Shown here: positions 23,712 through 30,890 of the stretch, in pieces
Layout of the letters: each line of letters opens with the position of its first letter
Position numbering within the stretch: position 1 is the first letter of the stretch
DNA from: Collinsella aerofaciens
Lineage (GTDB): Bacteria; Actinomycetota; Coriobacteriia; Coriobacteriales; Coriobacteriaceae
Length of the DNA stretch: 37,030 bases
Direction of reading: 5' to 3'
NCBI GenBank assembly: GCA_008671285.1
Contig: RPYR01000164.1
Location: 1-37,030 of the forward strand
Notes under the pieces: model-generated
The model's database searches: none
The model's input: only the letters and a program-made list of their open reading frames with translations
Told to the model about the DNA's origin: nothing
Made by a program: the position numbers and the translations under genes

Positions 23712-25203
23712 GGCGAAGCCCATCATGATCCAGGGCACCATGTCGAACGCGGGGAAGAGCCTGCTTGCGGCGGGGCTGTGCCGTGTGCTTTCGCAGGACG
23801 GCCTGCGCGTGGCTCCCTTCAAGAGCCAGAACATGGCGCTCAACAGCGGTGTCACGGCCGATGGGCTTGAGATGGGGCGCGCCCAGATCATGCAGGCCGA
23901 GGCGTGCGGCATCGCGCCCGACGTGCGCATGAACCCCATCCTGCTCAAGCCCGAAAGCGACCACCGAAGCCAGCTCATCGTGGCCGGCAAGGCGCAGGGA
24001 GCCTTCGCTGCGAGGGACTACTTCGTGCGAAAGAAGGCGCTCATGCCGCAGATTTTGAAGGCGTTCGATTCGCTAGCGGAGGAAAACGACGTCATCGTCA
24101 TCGAGGGCGCCGGCAGCCCCGTCGAAATCAACCTTGCCGAAAACGACATCGTCAACATGGGGCTCGCACGCGCTGTGTCCTCTCCCGTGCTGCTCGCGGG
24201 CGACATCGACCCAGGCGGGGTGTTTGCCCAGCTCTACGGCACGGTCGCGCTCCTTGCGCCCGAGGACCGCGCGCTTTTGCGGGGGCTTGTGGTGAACAAG
24301 TTCCGCGGCGATGTGGAAATCCTGCGCCCGGGTTTGGCCCCGCTCGAGAAGATGTGCGGGGTTCCCGTCGTGGGGGTCGTGCCGTATCTTACGCTCGACC
24401 TGGACGACGAGGACTCGCTCGCGCCGCGCCTATCTGCCCGCGAGGCGTGCGGCGTCATCGACGTCGCCGTCGTGCGCCTTCCGCATCTGTCGAACTTCAC
24501 CGACTTCGACCCGCTTTCGCGCGTACCCGGCGTGGGCGTGCGTTACGTTTCCTCGACGACCGATCTGGGCCGACCCGACCTGGTGGTGCTCCCCGGCTCA
24601 AAGACCACGCTCGACGACGCGCGCTGGCTTGCGGCTAGCGGCATCGGAGCCTGTGTACGCGCGCTTTCGGGCGCGGGCACGCCGGTGCTCGGCATATGCG
24701 GAGGCTACCAGCTTTTGGGAGACGAGCTTTCCGACCCGCACGGCAGGGAAGGCGCTGGCACCGCGCGCGGGCTCGGGCTCATCCCTGCAAGTACGGTGTT
24801 CAAGGAGGAAAAGCGCCTCGCCCAGTCGGAGCTGCGCATCACGGGCGCCCAAGGCGCGTTCTCGGTGTGGAACGGCATGACGGCGCGCGGGTACGAGATT
24901 CACGACGGCGAAACGACCGTCTCCTGCGCCCCTGCGGGCACGATTGGCGGCAAACCAGAAGGAGCGGCCTGCGGAAACGTGTTCGGAACCTATCTCCACG
25001 GCCTGTTCGACGAACCGGGAGTGGCGCTCGCCCTCGCGCGCTCGCTCGCGCGCATGCGCGGCCTGCCCGAGAGCGTCGTGGGTGCTGAGGGCGCGGTGTC
25101 CGCGGCCGATCACCGTGCGCGCGAGTTCGACCGCCTGGCCGACTCCGTGCGCGGGGCGCTCGACATGGAGTATGTCTACCGCATTATTGAGGAGGGCGTA
25201 TGA
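23704..25203 (+). CDS. cbiP: Cobyric acid synthase
   Basis: A 499-residue glutamine amidotransferase that amidates the b, d, e and g side chains. The N-terminal ATPase domain starts MIQGTMSNAGKSLLAAGLCR and continues FKSQNMALNSGVT and VIEGAGSPVEINLAENDIVN; the glutaminase domain has VVLPGSKTTLDD, the nucleophile Cys in LGICGGYQLLG and the His in YLHGLFDE. The start chosen is GTG at 23704, 9 bases after AAGGAGG (23688-23694), overlapping the end of cobD by 8 bases; ATG at 23725 is a possible shorter start. Confidence 0.95.
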   Translation: MGRAKPIMIQGTMSNAGKSLLAAGLCRVLSQDGLRVAPFKSQNMALNSGVTADGLEMGRAQIMQAEACGIAPDVRMNPILLKPESDHRSQLIVAGKAQGAFAARDYFVRKKALMPQILKAFDSLAEENDVIVIEGAGSPVEINLAENDIVNMGLARAVSSPVLLAGDIDPGGVFAQLYGTVALLAPEDRALLRGLVVNKFRGDVEILRPGLAPLEKMCGVPVVGVVPYLTLDLDDEDSLAPRLSAREACGVIDVAVVRLPHLSNFTDFDPLSRVPGVGVRYVSSTTDLGRPDLVVLPGSKTTLDDARWLAASGIGACVRALSGAGTPVLGICGGYQLLGDELSDPHGREGAGTARGLGLIPASTVFKEEKRLAQSELRITGAQGAFSVWNGMTARGYEIHDGETTVSCAPAGTIGGKPEGAACGNVFGTYLHGLFDEPGVALALARSLARMRGLPESVVGAEGAVSAADHRAREFDRLADSVRGALDMEYVYRIIEEGV

Positions 25204-25715
25204 TCCACGTGTATCATGGCGACGGCAAAGGCAAGACCACGGCGGCGATGGGCCTCGCCCTTCGCATGCTCGCCGCAGGCCGCCGCGTCGTCGTCGTGCA
25301 GTTCCTGAAAGACGGCGAAAGCGGGGAGGCACGCCTGCTCGTCGAGCATTTCGGCGTGCCCGTGTTCGCGGGGAAGGTGTCGGACAAGTTTACCTGGTCG
25401 ATGACGTCGGAAGAACTTGCCGCGACGCGCGAGCTGCACGATGGGAACCTCGCTTTCGCGCTCGCCGAGCTCGAGGGCGCGCAGGAGGGGCTGCTCGTGC
25501 TCGACGAGGCACTCGACGCGCTTTCAAAGGGGCTTGTCGACGAGGCGCTCGTGGACCGCGCGCTCGAGATGTCCGCGCGCGGCGTCGAAGTAGCGCTCAC
25601 CGGGCGCGCGCCTTCCCGCAAGATCATGGAGAAGGCCGACTACATAACCGAGATGCGGTACAAGAAACACCCCTACGAGCAGGGGATATGTGCAAGGGAA
25701 GGAGTGGAGTACTAG
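25200..25715 (+). CDS. cobO: Cob(I)yrinic acid a,c-diamide adenosyltransferase
   Basis: A 171-residue BtuR/CobA/CobO-type ATP:corrinoid adenosyltransferase that adds the upper axial adenosyl ligand. The P-loop GDGKGKTTAAMGLALRML is at residues 8-25; VVVQFLKDGE, LLVLDEALDAL and VEVALTGRAPSRKI are conserved. The protein ends soon after RYKKHPYEQGICAREGVEY, typical of the family. The ATG overlaps the cbiP TGA (ATGA). Confidence 0.94.
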   Translation: MIHVYHGDGKGKTTAAMGLALRMLAAGRRVVVVQFLKDGESGEARLLVEHFGVPVFAGKVSDKFTWSMTSEELAATRELHDGNLAFALAELEGAQEGLLVLDEALDALSKGLVDEALVDRALEMSARGVEVALTGRAPSRKIMEKADYITEMRYKKHPYEQGICAREGVEY

Positions 25716-26357
25716 ATGGATTCCAAGGAGATGGCGCCCGGCGACATCGAGCGGCGCAGCTTCGAGATCATCACCGAAGAGCTCGGCGGCCGCACGTTCC
25801 CTCCGCTCGAAGAGCCCGTCGTGAAGCGCGTCATCCACACCACTGCCGACTTCTCGTACGCCGATTCCCTCGTGTTCACCCATGACGCCGCGCACTGTGC
25901 GCTCGACGCACTGCGCGCAGGGGCCACGGTGCTCACCGACACGAACATGGCGCTCGCAGGCATAAGCAAGCCCGCGCTCGCGAAGCTCGGCTGCAAGGCC
26001 GTGTGCTACATGGCCGACCCTGATGTCGCCGCAACGGCGCGCGCCGCGGGCACGACTCGCGCCGTTGCGAGTATGGACAAAGCTTGCGGCATCGAGGGTC
26101 CGCTCATCGTGGCCGTCGGCAACGCTCCCACAGCACTTCTGCGCCTCGCCGAGCTCATGGACGCGGGGAAGATCGCGCCCGCGCTCGTCGTTGGGGTGCC
26201 GGTCGGGTTTGTGAACGTGGTCGAGGCGAAAGAGGAGCTACTCGCGCGACGCGTGCCGGCCATCGTCGCGAGGGGTCGCAAGGGTGGCTCGACCGTGGCG
26301 GCCGCCATTATGAACGCGCTGCTCTACCAGATCACGCGCCCAGGCGGCCCGAAGTGA
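25716..26357 (+). CDS. cbiC: Cobalt-precorrin-8 methylmutase
   Basis: A 213-residue enzyme that moves the C11 methyl group to C12. The catalytic histidine is in KRVIHTTADFSYA; VLTDTNMALAGI, AVGNAPTALLRLAEL and VVGVPVGFVNVVEAKEEL are the remaining hallmark blocks. It starts right after the cobO TAG without a gap, and its TGA overlaps the cbiJ GTG. Confidence 0.95.
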   Translation: MDSKEMAPGDIERRSFEIITEELGGRTFPPLEEPVVKRVIHTTADFSYADSLVFTHDAAHCALDALRAGATVLTDTNMALAGISKPALAKLGCKAVCYMADPDVAATARAAGTTRAVASMDKACGIEGPLIVAVGNAPTALLRLAELMDAGKIAPALVVGVPVGFVNVVEAKEELLARRVPAIVARGRKGGSTVAAAIMNALLYQITRPGGPK

Positions 26358-27127
26358 CGGCGCCCGCATCCGCGCCGGCGCTGCGCATCTTCGCCGGCAC
26401 CACCGAGGGCCGCCTTCTGTGCGAATGGGCGAGCGGGGCGGGCATCCCCGCCCGTGCCTACGCGGCAACCGAGTACGGAGGTGAGCTTTTGGGCGAGCTT
26501 CCGGGCATCGAGGTGCATGCGGGCAGGCTCGACGAGGCCGACATGGAGCGCGAGCTTTGCGGCGCGCGCATCGTCGTCGACGCCACGCATCCCTTCGCTA
26601 CGCTCGCAAGCGGCAACATCCGGGCCGCTTCGCTCGCCGTGGGTGCACGATGCCTGCGCCTTGCGCGCCCGGTCGAGGCGCTGCCCAAAGGCGTCGTCTC
26701 GGTCGCGTCGATCGCCTGCGCGGCGCGCTTTCTCTCCGAGAACCCGGGTCGCGCGCTTCTCACGACGGGGAGCAAGGAGCTTGCTCCCTACACGCGCGTC
26801 GCCGATTTCGCGGAGCGCTTCTTCGTGCGTGTGCTCCCGCTGCCCGGTGCTATAACGAAGTGCATCGACGCGGGGTTTTCGCCGTCGCACGTCATCGGCA
26901 TGCAGGGGCCCTTCACCCGCGAGCTCAACGAGGCGATGCTTCGGCAGGTGGGCGCCCAGTGGCTTGTGACCAAGGACTCGGGAACCGTAGGCGGCACGGC
27001 CGAGAAGATCGCCTCCGCGCACGACGTGGGAGCGCGCTGTATCGTGGTCGCCCGTCCCGCCGAGGGAGGCGGGGCCCTTTCGCTTCGGGAAGTGAAAGAC
27101 GCGCTCTTACGGGAGTTCGCGCGCTAG
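26354..27127 (+). CDS. cbiJ: Cobalt-precorrin-6A reductase
   Basis: A 257-residue NADH/NADPH-dependent reductase of the corrin ring. It begins with GTG at 26354 (GTGA overlap with cbiC) and shows IFAGTTEGRLLCEWA, IVVDATHPFATLASGNI, LLTTGSKELAPY, VIGMQGPFTRELNEAML and LVTKDSGTVGGTAEKI, all characteristic. It is the last gene of the plus-strand operon. The longer open frame upstream overlaps cbiC out of frame and is not coding. Confidence 0.94.
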   Translation: MTAPASAPALRIFAGTTEGRLLCEWASGAGIPARAYAATEYGGELLGELPGIEVHAGRLDEADMERELCGARIVVDATHPFATLASGNIRAASLAVGARCLRLARPVEALPKGVVSVASIACAARFLSENPGRALLTTGSKELAPYTRVADFAERFFVRVLPLPGAITKCIDAGFSPSHVIGMQGPFTRELNEAMLRQVGAQWLVTKDSGTVGGTAEKIASAHDVGARCIVVARPAEGGGALSLREVKDALLREFAR

Positions 27128-27158
27128 GCGCTCGCCGCGCATGCGTGCCCTCCTGCCT

Positions 27159-27257
27159 GCGAGGAGGAGCGCCCCGAGCAAGCTCGAACCGTACAAGACC
27201 GTCATCCGCCAATAGCTCGAGGACGACGCCCGGAACTGGCGCAAGCAGCCCTTCAAT
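27159..27257 (+). pseudogene. Probable IS21-family transposase (IstA) fragment at the right island edge
   Basis: The plus strand reads APSKLEPYKTVIRQ, then TAG at 27213-27215, then LEDDARNWRKQ. As I recall it, IS21-type IstA proteins carry SKLDPYKPxIxxWLEEDxxxxRKQ between the N-terminal HTH and the core, so the amber codon sits where Trp is expected. No catalytic DDE region and no IstB remain, and the similarity stops just before the inverted repeat at 27258. I infer a short relic marking the right junction of the cobalamin island. Confidence 0.55.
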
Positions 27258-27325
27258 AAGTTGCGGTGAAATAGTGTCTGTTTTGCTGCTAGATAGCATA
27301 TTTAGTCCCTAATTCACCGCAACTT
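27258..27325. repeat. Long inverted repeat between convergent operons
   Basis: Two perfect 13-base inverted arms (27258-27270 AAGTTGCGGTGAA and 27313-27325 TTCACCGCAACTT) enclose 42 bases that can pair further imperfectly, including TGCT/AGCA around 27284-27298. It lies between the 3' ends of the cobalamin operon and the converging efflux operon. It could act as a two-way terminator, though no T-run follows either arm, or be a dispersed intergenic repeat. Confidence 0.65.
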
Positions 27326-27337
27326 GTTGGCGGTGGC

Positions 27338-28552
27338 TTACTGGTAGCGTAGGCACTCCACCGGGTCGAGCTTTGCCGCGCGGCGAGCGGGGTAGAAGCC
27401 AAAGATTACGCCGATGCCGACGGAGACGGCGAAGGCCAGCAATACCGTGGCGATTGAAAAGCTCGGTGTGATTTGCCCGCTGGCACCGAGCTCGCCAAGA
27501 ATCCCGGATCCGGAGGCAAACATCGCAAGAGCCCAGGCCAGCAGATAGCCAATCAGGACACCCAACAGTCCGCCGGTGACGCACAGCGCCGAAGACTCGG
27601 CCAAAAACTGCGCGGTGATATCGCGACGACTGGCGCCCAGAGCGCGGCGGATGCCGATCTCGCGAATGCGCTCCGTTACGTTGGTAAGCATCATATTCAT
27701 AATGCCGATACCGCCGACAAGCAGCGAGATGCTGGCGACAGCACCCATGATGAGCGAGAACGCGCCCATAAAGGAGTTGAGTGCATCGATGGCGCTTTTC
27801 ATGGATGTCGCCGATACACTGTCGTACTCATCCTCCTCCTCGATGCCCTTCATCGCGCGCACCTTGGACTCGATGGTCTTACAAAGCTCATCCATGTCCG
27901 TGCCCTCGGCGGCAAGTGCCATCACGCTGGGGAATGAGGGATTCTCGTCGCCAAACAGACCTGAGATGGTTTCGCGTGGCATATACAGCGTGAGAGAGCC
28001 CATGGAGTCGCTGCCGCCATCAATCACGCCTACAATCTGCACCTCGCCGTTGGACACCTTGATGGTTTTCCCCAGCGCATCCTGTTCGTTGCCGTACAGC
28101 TGATCGGCGCCGCCGCGGCTGATGAGCGCCACGCGCGAGCCTGATTGAGACTCGGCCTGGGAATAGGTACGCCCCGCAACGAGCTTGCTGGCCCCCACGG
28201 CGTCAAGCATGTCACTATCGACACCCTGTGCCATGACGGTATAGCTTTTATTGCCGGTCTTGTACTCGGTATACGCGCTGTCGACAATGCCGATCTGCTC
28301 TATCTGCGGCACCAGTTTTTGAAGCTTCTCGATGTCCGACTCGGTGAGTTCTTGCGACGAATAGATTTGCACCATGCGTGCCGCATTGAGGCCCAGGCTG
28401 TTGACCAAGCTGTTTTGGATGCCGCCGATGAGCGAAGTCATGGCGATAACCGAGGCGATGCCGATGACAATGCCCAGGATGGTGAGCAGGCTGCGCCCCT
28501 TGTTGGCCTCGAGCGAGTGAAGGGCTTCCTGGATAAGATCGCGGGCGCTCAT
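27338..28552 (-). CDS. MacB-type ABC transporter permease
   Basis: A 404-residue membrane protein with the MacB/FtsX layout: one N-terminal helix (about 20-45, SLLTILGIVIGIASVIAMTS), a large extracytoplasmic domain (about 50-265) and three C-terminal helices. The signature IGIMNMMLTNVTERIREIGI, followed by RRALGASRRDI, marks the cytoplasmic coupling region, and the end FYPARRAAKLDPVECLRYQ is canonical. It would act with the ATPase and adaptor upstream as a tripartite-like efflux or lipoprotein-handling system. Its ATG overlaps the ATPase stop by 4 bases. Confidence 0.93.
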   Translation of the reverse strand: MSARDLIQEALHSLEANKGRSLLTILGIVIGIASVIAMTSLIGGIQNSLVNSLGLNAARMVQIYSSQELTESDIEKLQKLVPQIEQIGIVDSAYTEYKTGNKSYTVMAQGVDSDMLDAVGASKLVAGRTYSQAESQSGSRVALISRGGADQLYGNEQDALGKTIKVSNGEVQIVGVIDGGSDSMGSLTLYMPRETISGLFGDENPSFPSVMALAAEGTDMDELCKTIESKVRAMKGIEEEDEYDSVSATSMKSAIDALNSFMGAFSLIMGAVASISLLVGGIGIMNMMLTNVTERIREIGIRRALGASRRDITAQFLAESSALCVTGGLLGVLIGYLLAWALAMFASGSGILGELGASGQITPSFSIATVLLAFAVSVGIGVIFGFYPARRAAKLDPVECLRYQ

Positions 28553-29322
28553 GCCATCTCTCCTTTCGGCGGGTTGGCGGAGGCGGAAATCATGGGCAGG
28601 CTATCTACGGCGCTGCGTAGGGTCCGCGGTGCATGTGGAATATACGCGCCGTCGTGAATGCGACCGTCGCGGATGGTCACGGCACGGTCGGCCTCGGCGG
28701 CGATGCCGGGGTCGTGTGTGATAAGCACGATGGTTTTGCCGCGCTTCTGGAGCTTATGGAAGGTCTCCATCACAAGCGCTCCGGTAGCGGAGTCCAGGTT
28801 TCCCGTCGGCTCATCGGCCAGGATGATGGGCGGGTCATTAACGAGGGCGCGTGCGATGGCGACACGCTGCATCTGGCCGCCCGAGAGCTCGGATATGCGG
28901 TGGTCCCAGTGGTCGACCGGTAGCGTGACGGCCTGCAGCGCGTGCACGGCGCGCATTTCGCGCTGGCTACGGGGCACATTGGTGTAGGCCAGCGGCAGCA
29001 TGACGTTTTCGATAACCGACAGGCGCGGCAGCAGGTTGAAGCTCTGAAAGACAAAGCCAATGCTCAGGGCGCGAACTTCGGTGAGCTCGTCATCATCGAG
29101 CTCGGCCACGTTGAGCCCTTGCAGGTAGTAGTCGCCCGCCATCGGCTTATCCAGGCAGCCTAGGATGTTCATGAGCGTTGATTTGCCCGAGCCCGAGGGG
29201 CCAGTGATAGCGACGAATTCGCCGGGATTTACCGCCAGGCTCACGTTGTGCAGGATGTGGGCGCACCCCGCCTCGCTCTCAAAGATGCGGTGCACGTTGC
29301 GGATGTCGATAACGGGACGCAT
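28549..29322 (-). CDS. MacB/LolD-type ABC transporter ATPase
   Basis: A 257-residue ATPase with Walker A GPSGSGKST (residues 41-49), signature LSGGQMQRVAIARAL, Walker B IILADEPTGNLDS and switch His in LITHD. The length and ADEPTGNLDS are typical of the MacB/LolD subclass. About 30 extra C-terminal residues follow the ABC core. The start overlaps the adaptor stop by one base (TAATG), and the end overlaps the permease start by 4. Confidence 0.95.
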   Translation of the reverse strand: MRPVIDIRNVHRIFESEAGCAHILHNVSLAVNPGEFVAITGPSGSGKSTLMNILGCLDKPMAGDYYLQGLNVAELDDDELTEVRALSIGFVFQSFNLLPRLSVIENVMLPLAYTNVPRSQREMRAVHALQAVTLPVDHWDHRISELSGGQMQRVAIARALVNDPPIILADEPTGNLDSATGALVMETFHKLQKRGKTIVLITHDPGIAAEADRAVTIRDGRIHDGAYIPHAPRTLRSAVDSLPMISASANPPKGEMA

Positions 29323-30758
29323 TACATGCCCTCGTCGGCAGACATACTGCCCGAATCCGCGCCGTAGCCGCCGTCAGCCGCTGCGTCCGCTCCGGTATCC
29401 ATGACGAGGGTGTCGCCATCGCGCAGCTTGGTAACCGGCACGTTGGGGTTGATCTCGTTGCCCTGGTCGTCGCGCTTGACCTGTGTCTTGCCGACTACGG
29501 CTTCGTTGTCGTTTTGCGTCACGACGGTCACCTTCACGCGACGGGTTTGCTTGCCCTCGTCATCAGTCGCCACGTTGACGTAATAGTGTTCGCCGTCTTC
29601 GGTCATGAGCGCCATCGTCGGCACCATCACCACGTCGTCGAGCTGCTCGGTCACCACCGAGACCTCGGCCGTCATGCCCGGCTTCAGGCGCGCGTCGGGC
29701 GCCTCGATGAGCATGGCGACGTTAAAGGTCACGCTGCCGCCGCCACCGTTGGCGGCGTCGGAGTTTGCCACCGACGCGATAGCCGTGACGGTGCCCTGGC
29801 TCACGATATCGGGAAACGCGGGATACGTGACGTTGGCGCTCTGCCCAACGGCGATCTTGGCGATGTCCTTTTCGCCCACCTGCACGGTCACCTTCATCTT
29901 AGATAGGTCGGCGATCTGCATGCACTGCTTGCCGCCGCTCGTATCGCTTTCGCCCATGATCATGCCGCCTTTAACCGTGGCGCCCACTTTGGCATTGAGC
30001 TCCACGATGCTACCCGAGCTCGGGGCCGTGACCGTGCGACTGGAGGCCTTGGCGTTCGCCTGGTCGAGGTTTGCCTGGGCTGATGCGAGGCTGCGCTGCG
30101 CGGCCGATACGGCGTTCGTGTCCACTGATGCGGCGGAGACGCCAGCCGCTGCGGAAGCTCCCTCGACGTCCGTCGTTGGGGTGGCCTGCGCAGCAGCTGC
30201 GGCTTTCTGCGCGTTGGCGAGGTCTTCTTGAGCGGCAGCAACTGCACGCTGCGCCTCGGCAACGTTGCGATCGAGCTCGTCGTTTTTAATGGTCATAAGC
30301 ACGTCGCCCTCGTTGACGGATTGGCCTGCCTGCACGTTGATAGAATCGACCGTGCCGTCGACAGAAGGGGAGACCACTGAGGACGAAATGGGTTTGAGCT
30401 GGCCTTTCGCCTCGACCGTTGTGGTAAGCGTGCCCTCGGTCACTATGTCGGTCACAGGACCGCTAGCGCCCTGTGGCTGCACATTGATAACAAGGGTTGC
30501 AACAATGGCAATGAGCGCGACGGCACCCACGACGCCGGCGGCAATACCGCGACGAATCAGCTTTTTGCGTCGGCGTTCGGCACGCTTTGCCTTGAGCTTG
30601 GCATATGCCTCTTCATCGGAAATCTCGGCCGTATCGTTCGCGCGTCCGCTCTGCTTGTCGGCATGTACGTTTGTAATCAGAGGAAACGTTTCGGTGGCAC
30701 CTTCGGGCGTGCGTTCGGTATCATCTGGGCCCGGGGTGATCGTGGGGACATTCGGCAT
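29322..30758 (-). CDS. MacA/HlyD-type periplasmic adaptor protein
   Basis: A 478-residue membrane-anchored adaptor. A basic cytoplasmic N-terminus (about 1-78) precedes one membrane helix (RRGIAAGVVGAVALIAIVAT). The lipoyl-type half motif VDGTVDSINVQAGQSVNEGD is followed by an Ala/Gln-rich helical hairpin (about 165-245) and the second half SGSIVELNAKVGATV. Beta-barrel segments include VTVQVGEKDIAKIAVGQ and RLKPGMTAEVSVVTE; the tail is Gly/Asp/Ser-rich. The start at 30758 has AAAGGAG just upstream. First gene of a three-gene operon with a MacB-type ATPase and permease; the exported substrate is unknown. Confidence 0.92.
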   Translation of the reverse strand: MPNVPTITPGPDDTERTPEGATETFPLITNVHADKQSGRANDTAEISDEEAYAKLKAKRAERRRKKLIRRGIAAGVVGAVALIAIVATLVINVQPQGASGPVTDIVTEGTLTTTVEAKGQLKPISSSVVSPSVDGTVDSINVQAGQSVNEGDVLMTIKNDELDRNVAEAQRAVAAAQEDLANAQKAAAAAQATPTTDVEGASAAAGVSAASVDTNAVSAAQRSLASAQANLDQANAKASSRTVTAPSSGSIVELNAKVGATVKGGMIMGESDTSGGKQCMQIADLSKMKVTVQVGEKDIAKIAVGQSANVTYPAFPDIVSQGTVTAIASVANSDAANGGGGSVTFNVAMLIEAPDARLKPGMTAEVSVVTEQLDDVVMVPTMALMTEDGEHYYVNVATDDEGKQTRRVKVTVVTQNDNEAVVGKTQVKRDDQGNEINPNVPVTKLRDGDTLVMDTGADAAADGGYGADSGSMSADEGM

Positions 30759-30792
30759 AGCGTCTCCTTTATAGAAAGAACCTCGATAATTA

Positions 30793-30822
30793 TATGCGCC
30801 CACCGGTTGGGGCGGGCGCATA
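30793..30822 (-). terminator. Probable terminator after the L,D-transpeptidase gene
   Basis: A perfect 9-bp stem, TATGCGCCC (30793-30801) with GGGCGCATA (30814-30822), lies downstream of the minus-strand transpeptidase gene. On the minus strand it is followed by TAATTATC rather than a clean U-run, so termination is likely but may be weak. The loop contains ACCGGTTGGGGC, also seen in the terminator at 34653. Confidence 0.6.
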
Positions 30823-30890
30823 GGACGGTTTCTTTCGGAACTGTTAGATTGGTCGCAGCGGTTCCACGTTGTAGGAATGCGCGCGTTGCA

